A DNA stretch of 64,000 nt from Brevibacillus_C sp046036945 (lineage in GTDB: Bacteria; Bacillota; Bacilli; Brevibacillales; Brevibacillaceae): assembly GCF_046036945.1 (NCBI RefSeq), contig NZ_JBJQOQ010000025.1, positions 1-64,000 on the forward strand. Reading direction: 5' to 3'. Made by a program: the position numbers and the translations under genes. This document shows, piece after piece, positions 22,425 to 30,369 of this stretch (positions are counted from its first letter, which is position 1; every line of letters starts with the position of its first letter). Below the pieces are notes generated by a model. That model did no database searches. It saw nothing but the letters and a program-made list of their open reading frames with translations, and was not told the origin of the DNA.

Positions 22425-23398
22425 AGCCGAAAAGAGCAGCCGGTGTCGCCACGTTGTTCCTCTTGCTGGCCATCCTGCTCGTCGCGGGCCAGGATTTTTG
22501 TCAAACGAATCAGGAGAATGCTGTACAGCTTGTCCCTCCCGTCTGGCAGACGAAGGCCAGCTTGACGCTTGGCACGCCGGCAGGGGTTGAACAAATGCTA
22601 TTGATGAAGCTGACCTCGATCCTGCTGAAGGAGCAGGGATACCGAGTGGAGGAGATGACGTTTGCCGACGGCTATACGATCCGCAATGCCCTTGAGAGAG
22701 GCTATATCGATCTGTATTGGGAGTACACCAACACCGCCAGAATTATCTACCAGGAAAAACCGCCGATTTTTGATCCGCAGGCTGCCTTTGAGAGAGTGGC
22801 GGAGGAAGACAGGAAGAAGGGAATGATCTGGCTTGCGCCAAGCCACTTGAACAATGCCTGGGCCATTATCATGAAAGAACAGGTAGCCCGAATTCTTCAC
22901 ATCAAGACGATCAGCGACCTCGTTGCCTATGCTGAAAACAGCGAATACCGCGTGAAGTTTGCGGCTACCCGCATGTTTACGGATACGGAAAAGGGCTTTG
23001 ATCGGCTGAAGCAGACCTACGGATTTTCTCCGGCAAAAGCGGATATCATCACGCTGGACAATGATCTGCTCGGGCACGCTGTGCTGGAAGCCAACGTAGA
23101 CGTAGCCGTAGGGTGGGTGACCTACGGGAAATTGATGGATTCCAAGCTGGTCGTTTTAGAGGATGACCGTCACATGTTTCCGCCTTACCATATCGCACCG
23201 GTCATGAATGAGCAGGCCCTGCAAAAACACCCTGAGCTGAGAGAGCTGCTCCAGAAGCTCACCGATGTTTTGACGGAAGAAAAGATGCGGGAATTGAACT
23301 ACAGGGTAAGCGTGCTCAACGAACCCCCGTCGAAAGTGGCCAGGATTTTTCTCACTCAGGAGGGACTGATCCCGAGTGAGCATGCCGACCCATCCTGA
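22421..23398 (+). CDS. Betaine/choline-type binding protein coupled to the two-component system
   Basis: The 325-residue protein is of the OpuAC/OsmF (glycine betaine, choline) family: LTLGTPAGVEQMLLMKLTSI near residue 50, DLYWEYTNTARIIYQ at about 105, and MFPPYHIAPVMNEQALQKHP near 255. It has a hydrophobic N-terminus (about residues 9-23) but no lipobox cysteine, unlike the transporter's own binding protein at 26277. It is therefore probably membrane-tethered by its signal anchor or secreted. It overlaps the response regulator by four bases (ATGA) and has no permease next to it. The arrangement suggests a ligand-presenting partner for the kinase rather than a transport protein. This is an inference from context. 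Confidence 0.85.
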   Translation: MKPKRAAGVATLFLLLAILLVAGQDFCQTNQENAVQLVPPVWQTKASLTLGTPAGVEQMLLMKLTSILLKEQGYRVEEMTFADGYTIRNALERGYIDLYWEYTNTARIIYQEKPPIFDPQAAFERVAEEDRKKGMIWLAPSHLNNAWAIIMKEQVARILHIKTISDLVAYAENSEYRVKFAATRMFTDTEKGFDRLKQTYGFSPAKADIITLDNDLLGHAVLEANVDVAVGWVTYGKLMDSKLVVLEDDRHMFPPYHIAPVMNEQALQKHPELRELLQKLTDVLTEEKMRELNYRVSVLNEPPSKVARIFLTQEGLIPSEHADPS

Positions 23399-23489
23399 AA
23401 GCCGGCTGTCCGCGTGCCGGCGTTTTGCTGTGTCTGGCCGGGGCTGCGGGTGTCATCTGCGTCAGCTGTATGCATGGGCATAAGGAAGT

Positions 23490-23538
23490 GTAGAAAAATG
23501 ACACACTGTAGGAAAAATACACACCTTGTCTCTGTGTG
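23490..23538 (+). promoter_or_regulatory. Candidate upstream activator sites for the response regulator
   Basis: GAAAAATGACACACTGT and GAAAAATACACACCTTGT are imperfect direct repeats about 20 nt apart. The second continues into an inverted repeat, CACAC-N9-GTGTG (23520-23538). They lie about 75-120 bp upstream of the -24/-12 promoter, the normal position of enhancer sites. Confidence 0.5.
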
Positions 23539-23610
23539 GAATGTTCACAATTATACAAAAATACCAAGAGAAAAGTCTGTTTTTCCCTGCACGAAAGGCA
23601 TGGTGAAGAT

Positions 23611-23625
23611 TGGCACGCATCTTGC
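23611..23625 (+). promoter_or_regulatory. Sigma-54 (-24/-12) promoter of the Rieske oxygenase
   Basis: TGGCAC-GCATC-TTGC matches the RpoN consensus TGGCAC-N5-TTGC exactly, including the invariant GG and GC ten bases apart. It lies about 40 nt before AAGGAGG of the Rieske gene and downstream of a sigma-54 activator gene. Confidence 0.92.
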
Positions 23626-23664
23626 GATAGAGTCAGGCAGTCAATCACAAAGGAGGCAACCCTG

Positions 23665-24717
23665 ATGTCCAATCTTACTGAATCGCAGGAGGCCAAAACA
23701 CTGGCGTACCGTTCTTACGTGGATGCTGATGTATTTCAGGAAGAACAACAGAAAATCTTCGCTCGCTCCTGGCACTATGTGGGCCACGCCAGTCAACTGC
23801 AAAAGGCCGGGGATTTTTTCCGGTTTGAGGCAGCGGGCGAGCCGATTCTCGTCACGCGCGGCCAAGATGGCGAGATTCGCGCTTTCTATAATGTATGTCC
23901 GCACCGCGGGGCTGAGGTAGAGGCAAAGGAGTGCGGGAATAAGAAAATTTTGCAATGCCCGTATCACGGGTGGACCTTTACGCTGGACGGCAAGCTTCAC
24001 AAGGCTCCCAATTTTAAGGAGGACAGCCCTTGTACGGAGCATGCGCAGCTTCGTGCGATCCGTTTGGAGGTCCACCATTCCTTTATTTTCGTCAACCTGG
24101 ATGAAAGCGCTTCCTCGTTCGCCGAAGAGTACCGGGACTGGCTCCGGGAATTGGGGCGTTTTTCGTTCCTTGACCGCCTGAAGCGGGTCCATTTCTTTAC
24201 GCGCATGATCAAAAGCAACTGGAAGGCGGTCGTGGACAACTACCTGGAATGCGATCACTGCCCGATCGCCCATCCTGGCTTTGCCGCAACATTCGACTTG
24301 TCCCAATACAAGATCGTCAACTGTGAAAATTACACCTATCAATACGGAGACATCAAGGAAGGCGTGGAGGGGGCGTACGGCGACAATAAAACGAGCCGGT
24401 TCTACTGGGTCTGGCCCAATATGTTTGCCAGTTTTTATCCGCAGAGCAACTGCGTTACGACAAGCCAGATTCTCCCGATAGACGCCCACAATACACTGGC
24501 GGTCTACGCAACGTTCTTCGAAAACGAGGAGCTGACAAAGGAACAGGAAGAGATGATCCGCTTTGTCAACCAGGTGAGGGAAGAAGATTTTGGGCTGGTG
24601 GAAAGCTTGCAGATCGGCTTGCGTTCGCGCGCTTTTCCCCAAGGACTCTACTCACCCACTGAGCACGGACTCCGCTATTTTCACTCCAAGATACGCTCAG
24701 CAATGAGCCAGACCTGA
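23665..24717 (+). CDS. Rieske non-haem iron oxygenase, glycine betaine/carnitine monooxygenase type
   Basis: The 350-residue oxygenase subunit has a Rieske [2Fe-2S] site, CPHRG (about residue 80) and CPYHGWTF (about 98). The catalytic iron site is NYLECDHCPIAHP at about 192, with Glu in the bridging position, as in the GbcA/CntA/YeaW group rather than the Asp of ring-hydroxylating dioxygenases. Members hydroxylate quaternary amines such as glycine betaine, stachydrine or carnitine, releasing an aldehyde and a demethylated or cleaved amine. Neighbouring betaine-type binding proteins support this substrate class. The FAD/ferredoxin reductase such enzymes need is not in the window. Start ATG 23665 has AAGGAGG eight bases upstream. 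Expression should depend on sigma-54. Confidence 0.9.
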   Translation: MSNLTESQEAKTLAYRSYVDADVFQEEQQKIFARSWHYVGHASQLQKAGDFFRFEAAGEPILVTRGQDGEIRAFYNVCPHRGAEVEAKECGNKKILQCPYHGWTFTLDGKLHKAPNFKEDSPCTEHAQLRAIRLEVHHSFIFVNLDESASSFAEEYRDWLRELGRFSFLDRLKRVHFFTRMIKSNWKAVVDNYLECDHCPIAHPGFAATFDLSQYKIVNCENYTYQYGDIKEGVEGAYGDNKTSRFYWVWPNMFASFYPQSNCVTTSQILPIDAHNTLAVYATFFENEELTKEQEEMIRFVNQVREEDFGLVESLQIGLRSRAFPQGLYSPTEHGLRYFHSKIRSAMSQT

Positions 24718-24751
24718 CGCTTGGCCGACGAGCCACCCCGCCGCTGATCGT

Positions 24752-24780
24752 GAAAAGGGCAGAGTATCTCCGCCCTTTTC
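24752..24780 (+). terminator. Hairpin after the Rieske gene
   Basis: GAAAAGGGC / GCCCTTTTC is a perfect 9-bp stem without a long U tract. It may partly separate oxygenase and transporter expression. Confidence 0.65.
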
Positions 24781-24818
24781 TCTGTCAGGCGCGGATACAA
24801 CCAGAGAGGGAGGAGCCT

Positions 24819-25625
24819 ATGATCACCTTTCGGAACGTGACGAAACTGTATAACAACGGTATTCCTGTCATTAAAGAGCTGAATCTGCACATCAACAAGG
24901 GTGAATTGTTCGTGCTGATCGGCCCCAGCGGCTGCGGCAAGACAACGACAATGAAAATGATCAATCGTCTCATTGAACCGACATCAGGCAGCATCCTGAT
25001 CGAAGGAGAACCGATCACCTCCAGAGACCCGGTCGAATTGCGGCGCAATATCGGCTATGTGATTCAACAGATCGGCTTGTTTCCCCATATGACGATCGAG
25101 CAAAACGTATCATTGGTTCCGCGATTGAAGAAGCAGCCGCCGCAAAGCTATCTGAACAAGGTGGATGAATTGCTGGCGATGGTTGGATTGGATCCGAAAA
25201 CCTTTAAAAAGCGGTACCCGAATGAGCTGAGCGGCGGGCAGCAGCAGCGGATCGGCGTCATCCGGGCGATGGCAGCCGATCCGCCGATTATCTTGATGGA
25301 TGAGCCGTTCAGCGCCTTGGACCCGATCAGCCGCGACCAGCTGCAGGAGGAACTAAAGCGGCTGCAGACAGAGATTCGCAAAACCATCGTGTTCGTGACC
25401 CATGACATGGATGAGGCGATCCGGATCGCCGATCGGATTTGTCTGTTGAAGGACGGAGAAATCGCGCAGATCGGAACGCCGCAAGAAGTGCTGCTGCACC
25501 CGGCGAACGAGTTCGTAGCCCATTTTGTCGGACAAGAGAGGATTATGAAATACCGACAAGAAAGGCATGTGCAGCCGCTTCCGTTGAAAGGAGCTGCGAA
25601 GAGCAAGGAGGGGTTGTCAGGATGA
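24819..25625 (+). CDS. Betaine/choline/carnitine ABC transporter ATPase without CBS domains
   Basis: The 268-residue protein is an OpuCA/OpuBA-type ATPase: Walker A GPSGCGKTTTMKMINRLIEP, signature LSGGQQQRIGVIRAMAADP, Walker B ILMDEPFSALDP and H-loop FVTHDMDEA. Typical OpuA/OpuC ATPases have about 380 residues with two C-terminal CBS domains that sense ionic strength or c-di-AMP. This one ends about 30 residues after the catalytic domain and lacks them, so osmotic gating is unlikely. That suits uptake for catabolism rather than osmoprotection. The start follows GAGGGAGG. The permease start overlaps its stop codon. Confidence 0.92.
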   Translation: MITFRNVTKLYNNGIPVIKELNLHINKGELFVLIGPSGCGKTTTMKMINRLIEPTSGSILIEGEPITSRDPVELRRNIGYVIQQIGLFPHMTIEQNVSLVPRLKKQPPQSYLNKVDELLAMVGLDPKTFKKRYPNELSGGQQQRIGVIRAMAADPPIILMDEPFSALDPISRDQLQEELKRLQTEIRKTIVFVTHDMDEAIRIADRICLLKDGEIAQIGTPQEVLLHPANEFVAHFVGQERIMKYRQERHVQPLPLKGAAKSKEGLSG

Positions 25626-26260
25626 ACAAGCTCGTTCAATTTATTGCCGAGCGGTACCCCGATATCCTGTGGCGGATGGTCGAGCACGTGTACATCTCCT
25701 TGACAGCGGTTGTCCTGGGCTTTTTCACAGCCGTGCCATTAGGCATTCTGCTCTCCCGGAGCGAGAAGTGGAGCAAAGTAGTGATCGGCCTGGTCAACAC
25801 GGTTCAAACCATTCCCAGTCTGGCCCTGATTGGTTTTTTGATTCCATTTTTAGGAATTGGTTTGAAGCCTGCCATTGGGGCGCTGTTTCTCTACTCTCTG
25901 CTGCCGATGCTGCGCAATACCTATGTCGGGATCCGGGAAGTGAACCCCGCGCTCAAGGAAGCGGCCAAAGGCATGGGCATGACCGGCTTCCAGACACTTA
26001 TCATGGTGGAGATCCCGATGGCGATTCCCGTAATCATGAGCGGGTTTCGCACGGCGACGATCTATACCGTCAGTTGGGCCACCCTTGCCGCTCTGGTGGG
26101 CGGCGGAGGGATCGGGTATTTGATCTTTACCGGTCTGTGGGTTTTTAACAATACCTACATCATCGTGGGTGCTTTGGCGACAGCGCTGCTGGCGATCCTG
26201 GCCGACTGGTTTGGACGCAAACTGCAAAAGTGGTGTACTCCCGCGGGGCTATTAAAATGA
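25622..26260 (+). CDS. Betaine-type ABC transporter permease (OpuCB-like)
   Basis: The 212-residue permease has five to six membrane helices. The binding-protein-dependent transport motif EAAKGMGMTGFQTLIMVEIP lies at about 115-134, and AALVGGGGIGYLIFTGL near 160. It overlaps the ATPase gene by ATGA and has AAGGAGG upstream. OpuB/OpuC-type transporters use two such permeases; the second is at 27211. Confidence 0.92.
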   Translation: MNKLVQFIAERYPDILWRMVEHVYISLTAVVLGFFTAVPLGILLSRSEKWSKVVIGLVNTVQTIPSLALIGFLIPFLGIGLKPAIGALFLYSLLPMLRNTYVGIREVNPALKEAAKGMGMTGFQTLIMVEIPMAIPVIMSGFRTATIYTVSWATLAALVGGGGIGYLIFTGLWVFNNTYIIVGALATALLAILADWFGRKLQKWCTPAGLLK

Positions 26261-26276
26261 AAAAGAGGTGCAGGAT

Positions 26277-27185
26277 ATGAAATATCGACTTTGGCTTTTC
26301 CTGATCAGTCTGCTTGGCGCTGCGATGATCAGCGGCTGCTCGGGTGCCGCCAGTTCGGACCAGGATACGATCGTGATCGGTCCGCAAGCGATTACGGAGA
26401 CGTACACCCTCTCGTATATGATCAAGCATTTGATTGAACAGGATACGGGACTTAAGGCAGAGGTAAAGGAAGGCTTGGCCAATACGGCTATCGTCCATCA
26501 AGCCATGCAAAAGAATGAGGTTCATATCTCGCCGCGTTACGTGGGAACGGATATCACGGGTGTGTTGGAGACGGAAGATGTGCCGCGCGACCGGAAGGAA
26601 GCCTTTAAACTGGTGCATGACGCGTTCCAGGAAAAGTACAAGATGACCTGGTTTCCGTCGTACGGCTTTGAAAACACCTATGCCTTTACCGTTCGCAAGG
26701 ATATCGCCGACAAACTCCACCTGGTCAAGGTGTCCGATCTGAAGCCCTACTCCAAGGATATGAAGCTCGGCACGGACAACGGCTGGCTGGAAAGGCCGTT
26801 GGACGGGTATCCGGCGTTTAAGAAGGTATACGGCATCGAATTCGGCAGCACGTCGCCGATGGACATCGGTCTCGTCTACAAGGCTGTCCGCAACGCCGAT
26901 GTGGATGTCGTCCTGGCCTATTCTACGGATGCCCGCCTAAAAGAATACAATCTGAAAACGCTGGAAGACGACCAGAACTTTTTCCCTCCATACGAGATCT
27001 GTACCGTGGCAAACAACAGCATCCTGGAGAAGCACCCTGAGCTGAAAGACGTGCTGAATAAACTGGTTGGCCTGATCGACAGTGAAACGATGACCGAATT
27101 GAACTATCAAGTGGACGTAAAGCAAATGGAGCCGTCGGAAGTGGCGAAAAACTTTCTGATCAGCAAAGGGCTGCTGAAACCCTGA
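26277..27185 (+). CDS. Betaine-type ABC transporter binding lipoprotein (OpuCC-like)
   Basis: The 302-residue lipoprotein has a signal sequence ending in the lipobox ISGC (Cys at about residue 21), so it is anchored outside the membrane. Family blocks are TIVIGPQAITETYTLSYMIK, VHISPRYVGTDITGVLE, and FFPPYEICTVANNSILEKHP. It is about 17 residues past the first permease and 25 nt before the second. It is distinct from, but homologous to, the binding protein at 22421 that sits in the sensor operon. The ligand is expected to be a quaternary amine; which one cannot be read from sequence. Confidence 0.92.
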   Translation: MKYRLWLFLISLLGAAMISGCSGAASSDQDTIVIGPQAITETYTLSYMIKHLIEQDTGLKAEVKEGLANTAIVHQAMQKNEVHISPRYVGTDITGVLETEDVPRDRKEAFKLVHDAFQEKYKMTWFPSYGFENTYAFTVRKDIADKLHLVKVSDLKPYSKDMKLGTDNGWLERPLDGYPAFKKVYGIEFGSTSPMDIGLVYKAVRNADVDVVLAYSTDARLKEYNLKTLEDDQNFFPPYEICTVANNSILEKHPELKDVLNKLVGLIDSETMTELNYQVDVKQMEPSEVAKNFLISKGLLKP

Positions 27186-27210
27186 TGCACCGGCGAAAAG
27201 GAGGATGGTT

Positions 27211-27864
27211 ATGAACGTCATTGCTCAATTCCCGGAAATGCTGTCCCGATACGGCGAGAAGATGCTCGTCTTGACGCTTGAGCACCTGGTCATGTGTCTG
27301 ATCGGGGTTTTGCTGGCCATCGCGGTCGGGGTACCGCTGGGCATCATCATGCTCCGGAGTCCCCGGCTGGCTGTCGTCATCCAAACGGCGGCAGGTGTCC
27401 TCCAAACGATACCGTCGATTGCCCTGCTTCTCTTGATCATGGTGCTGTTTGGCCTGGGGAAGGATACGGCGATTCTCGCCTTGTTCTGCTATTCGCTGAT
27501 GCCTATCATACAGAACACGTACACCGGACTCAAAACGGTTGACCCCAATCTGATCGAAGCGGGAACAGGCATGGGCATGACCGTGTTTCAACTGCTCATG
27601 ATGGTTCAGCTTCCCCTGGCGCTTCCGGTGCTGATCGCCGGCATTCGCGTAGCGATGGTAGTGTCGGTAGGAATTGCGACAATCGCTTCCTTCGTAGGAG
27701 CGGGCGGCCTGGGAGATTTGATCCTGCGCGGCATTGCCACCGTCGATGACATGAAAATTCTCGCGGGTGCGATACCTGCCGCGCTGCTGGCCATCGGAGC
27801 CGATTTGCTGCTGGATGTCGTTGAGAAAAAGCTGGGTGTGCGGACACACACGGCGAGGATGTGA
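27211..27864 (+). CDS. Betaine-type ABC transporter permease (OpuCD-like)
   Basis: The 217-residue permease has five to six membrane helices and the motif EAGTGMGMTVFQLLMMVQLP (about 113-132). ATG 27211 lies seven bases after AAAAGGAGG; ATG 27205 is too close. It is the last gene of the ATPase-permease-lipoprotein-permease operon, whose order matches OpuCA-CB-CC-CD. Confidence 0.92.
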   Translation: MNVIAQFPEMLSRYGEKMLVLTLEHLVMCLIGVLLAIAVGVPLGIIMLRSPRLAVVIQTAAGVLQTIPSIALLLLIMVLFGLGKDTAILALFCYSLMPIIQNTYTGLKTVDPNLIEAGTGMGMTVFQLLMMVQLPLALPVLIAGIRVAMVVSVGIATIASFVGAGGLGDLILRGIATVDDMKILAGAIPAALLAIGADLLLDVVEKKLGVRTHTARM

Positions 27865-27865
27865 T

Positions 27866-27897
27866 GCGAAGGCAAGGTTCTGGGACCTTGCCTTCGC
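27866..27897. terminator. Hairpin between convergent genes
   Basis: GCGAAGGCAAGGT / ACCTTGCCTTCGC is a perfect 13-bp stem with a 6-nt loop between the transporter operon and the convergent TetR gene. The T tract is poor on both strands. Confidence 0.7.
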
Positions 27898-28496
27898 TAT
27901 TTGGGACAGGCTACCATCCGCAGCAGGATGTCGACTGAAGGGATGAGGTAGCCTTCATCCCCATGCGTATTCACCACCATCAGGCTGGTGAGAACCGTCA
28001 AATAGGAGGCGATCAGTTCTTCGGGATTGTCTGCCGCAATCTCGCCGGTCTTTTGGCCCTCCAAAAATATGGGCAGCAATTGCTCTACAAACGTTTTCAT
28101 CGAATAATCTTCTAGTAACTGGTTGACCTTTTCGGGAACGCCATCCGATATACGTGCCTGGTGAATCAGCATAAAAAACGGCGAACCGCTTTCATCCAGG
28201 ATGGCTTGCGTTAACCCTTTTATTTTTTCGATCGGTGATCCTGGCAGATCGGCGACTCTCCTCATTTCATCATCCGCCGCCGCCATCGCTCCCTCCACAA
28301 GTGTAGTGAAAAGTTCGTCTTTCGATTTGAAGTAGTGGTAAAGCAGGCCGTGACTGATGCCTGCTTCAGAGGCAATCATGCTCATTTTTGTTCCGACGAT
28401 GCCACGTGCGGCGAAGACTCTAAGGGCTGCCAGCAATATCTGCTCTCTGCGTTCATCGCGAATCAGATGCAATTGTTCATCGTTTAAAGGCGCCAA
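27897..28496 (-). CDS. TetR/AcrR family repressor
   Basis: The 199-residue protein has an N-terminal TetR helix-turn-helix: RREQILLAALRVFAARG, then TKMSMIASEAGISHGLLYHY and FKSKDELF. The C-terminal ligand-binding half is variable. The apparent start is TTG 28496, eleven bases after AAAGGA; no ATG is in frame nearby. It lies 75 nt downstream of the FAD monooxygenase on the same strand, so the two probably form one transcript from the promoter at 30148-30176. The two palindromes at 30053 and 30123 are its likely operators, giving autoregulation. Confidence 0.9.
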   Translation of the reverse strand: MAPLNDEQLHLIRDERREQILLAALRVFAARGIVGTKMSMIASEAGISHGLLYHYFKSKDELFTTLVEGAMAAADDEMRRVADLPGSPIEKIKGLTQAILDESGSPFFMLIHQARISDGVPEKVNQLLEDYSMKTFVEQLLPIFLEGQKTGEIAADNPEELIASYLTVLTSLMVVNTHGDEGYLIPSVDILLRMVACPK

Positions 28497-28571
28497 TCAT
28501 TGATCATTCCTTTGCCCCTATATTTTTGAGTTATCTAGGAATGAGTATACCAAATTTGCAATCCAGCGCAG

Positions 28572-30029
28572 CTATGCCGAAAAAACAAAACGGGGTACAA
28601 TCTCAGCCCACACTTCCTCCAGCGGATGACCGTACTCTTGCAAAAGCTGATCGAGCAATTGTCTGCCTTCGTCAGATGCGGCGAGAACGGTCGATGCCAG
28701 TTGAGGATTCATGATTTCACGCAGTGAGACGGACAGCGTATTGACAGCCCAATAGAGTCCGTATAGCTCCCAATTGCCTCCAACTGTTGCATGTTTAAGG
28801 AAGAGGTCCATGTATTTTTGGCCGAATAAAATCCCTTGCAGCGGCTCTGAACCGACGTATTCGACGCCTTGCCATTGCAAATCGGCAGCGCAGTTCAACC
28901 ACCAGGCAGGTTCAATCACCGCTTGCATTTTTTGAAGGACTTGCTGCTCAAAATGGGGCATTGGGCTTTTTCGGTGTTCCCGCAAACACTCCTCCAACAC
29001 TTCTGCCTCCATGGCCGCGACGGTCATCCCCTGCCCAAAAATCGGATCGTAAATGCAGAATGCATCCCCTAAAACCAATAATCCCGCCGGCCAGCGCTGC
29101 ATTCGTTCAAAGTGATGACGGTACAGCTCGGGCACGCGGTAACCGCGAGGAGTCGTGATCGGTTCAAGCTCTTGCAAGATTTCTGCGATGGTCGAAGAGG
29201 GGAGTTTAGCTATGGACTGTTCAAACTCTTCTGCATTTACGGGGGGATAATGTCCGCCCGGACGGTAGAGCATCACTTCCGCTACCTGATTTTCAATAAA
29301 GGAAAAGACACCAGCGAATGTCCCGTTGGCGGGCTGACCTGCAATGTTGATGACATCCCATGTTTCTGCCAGATGCAAGAGACGGGAGGGAAGTTTATAA
29401 CGGCGAGTGCTGTATCCCAGATCGACTTTCAGCAGGTCTGGTACCGGCACTTCATATCCCAACTGCTCAAGCCATCTCGCCAATTTGGAGGATCGGCCGC
29501 TCGCATCAAATACGATATCGGCCGTCAGCTGTTTCTCCTCGCCGCGCGCTCCGCGCTCTCGGACTTGAACCCCTGTGACGGCAGACCGGTCTTGAGTGGT
29601 TACGAGACGGACCACATCATGCTTGGGAAGAAAGCGAACATGGGGAATCTCATTGATTCGCTTGCGAAGCACCCACTCAAGCACGGCTCTACTGAACTTG
29701 ATATCGTTCCGCGGATATTGGCCGACCATGGTTCCATACTGATTCATTTGATGGACGGTCTTGTTCAATGACGTAGGAGCGCCCTTTGCCAATAGATCAT
29801 CCTCATAGCCTGGAAACAGGCGTCCTAAAATCTCGGCTCCGCGTCTTGTAAAGCGGTGGGGATGAAAAGCCTGGGGAGTGCCGGGGCGTTCCTCGGGTTT
29901 CTCGGGAAAGTCGTCCCGCTCAACGATCAGCACCTCTTCGTAATACGTAGAAAGGACCTTTGAGGTTAGCAGTCCGGCCATTCCCCCGCCGATTACAATC
30001 GCCTTACCCGCTTTTTGACTGTTGGTCAT
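28572..30029 (-). CDS. FAD-dependent monooxygenase (UbiH/PHBH-like)
   Basis: The 485-residue protein has an N-terminal dinucleotide-binding motif, IVIGGGMAGLLTSKVLS, followed by an acidic strand end LIVERDDFP. An internal DASGRSSKLARWLEQLG and the second FAD motif LLVLGDAFCIYDPIFGQGM (about residue 315) complete the pattern of group A flavoprotein monooxygenases or halogenases. No tryptophan-halogenase WxWxIP motif is seen. The substrate is unknown. A TetR repressor gene lies next to it, a common arrangement for enzymes that modify an inducing small molecule. ATG 30029 is eight bases after GAGGAG and is preferred over ATG 30035. Confidence 0.82.
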   Translation of the reverse strand: MTNSQKAGKAIVIGGGMAGLLTSKVLSTYYEEVLIVERDDFPEKPEERPGTPQAFHPHRFTRRGAEILGRLFPGYEDDLLAKGAPTSLNKTVHQMNQYGTMVGQYPRNDIKFSRAVLEWVLRKRINEIPHVRFLPKHDVVRLVTTQDRSAVTGVQVRERGARGEEKQLTADIVFDASGRSSKLARWLEQLGYEVPVPDLLKVDLGYSTRRYKLPSRLLHLAETWDVINIAGQPANGTFAGVFSFIENQVAEVMLYRPGGHYPPVNAEEFEQSIAKLPSSTIAEILQELEPITTPRGYRVPELYRHHFERMQRWPAGLLVLGDAFCIYDPIFGQGMTVAAMEAEVLEECLREHRKSPMPHFEQQVLQKMQAVIEPAWWLNCAADLQWQGVEYVGSEPLQGILFGQKYMDLFLKHATVGGNWELYGLYWAVNTLSVSLREIMNPQLASTVLAASDEGRQLLDQLLQEYGHPLEEVWAEIVPRFVFSA

Positions 30030-30052
30030 CTTCATCGCTCCTCATTGGTTAT

Positions 30053-30073
30053 TGACTGATTTGATCAGTCAAA
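30053..30073. promoter_or_regulatory. TetR operator O1
   Basis: TTGACTGA-TTTGA-TCAGTCAA, a perfect inverted repeat with 8-bp arms, lies 23 bp upstream of the monooxygenase start codon. Confidence 0.85.
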
Positions 30074-30122
30074 AATAATCAAAAATAAAAGGCCACAATC
30101 CTTGATGGCAAGCAAAGATCAT

Positions 30123-30143
30123 TTGACTGACTCATTCAGTCAA
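30123..30143. promoter_or_regulatory. TetR operator O2
   Basis: TTGACTGA-CTCAT-TCAGTCAA has the same arms as O1 with a different 5-bp centre. It lies directly downstream of the -10 element of the minus-strand promoter, so binding would block initiation. Confidence 0.88.
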
Positions 30144-30147
30144 CTGT

Positions 30148-30176
30148 AGAATAGGATAATGAAAATCTTTTGTCAA
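30148..30176 (-). promoter_or_regulatory. Promoter of the monooxygenase-tetR unit
   Basis: Read on the minus strand, TTGACA (30176-30171) and TATTCT (30153-30148) are separated by 17 nt. Confidence 0.8.
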
Positions 30177-30215
30177 TAACAAGATATAAAATTCAGGCGG
30201 TAAACACAATCGACA

Positions 30216-30260
30216 AAAACCGAATATTATATGCACTAGTTGTTACGATCGTTCGGAAAA
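30216..30260 (+). promoter_or_regulatory. PurBox pair upstream of purE
   Basis: AAAACCGAATATT and ATCGTTCGGAAAA are inverted relative to each other. CGAA (30221-30224) and TTCG (30252-30255) are 27 nt apart. The form agrees with the PurR operator of B. subtilis (AWWWCCGAACWWT and its inverse). Confidence 0.8.
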
Positions 30261-30264
30261 TTCC

Positions 30265-30294
30265 TTGACAGGTCTTCTCGCTGCTTGGTACACT
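30265..30294 (+). promoter_or_regulatory. Promoter of purEKB
   Basis: TTGACA (30265-30270) and TACACT (30289-30294), spacer 18 nt, directly follow the PurBox pair. The leader is only about 70 nt and no purine riboswitch is visible in it. Confidence 0.8.
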
Positions 30295-30369
30295 AAATTT
30301 GATTCGCAGGTGTATGCGCAAAACACCTGTCTGCAGCAAATTACGAATTCCAAAAGGGGCGAGGGCAGC

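Noticed and set aside
29112..29771. Plus-strand open frame opposite the FAD monooxygenase
   Set aside because: The minus strand carries clear FAD motifs and codes across the same stretch; the plus frame matches nothing.
30295..30369. Purine riboswitch in the purE leader
   Set aside because: The leader is too short and lacks the conserved core; control by PurBox operators explains the region better. The leaders of the permease, purC and purH were read with the same negative result.
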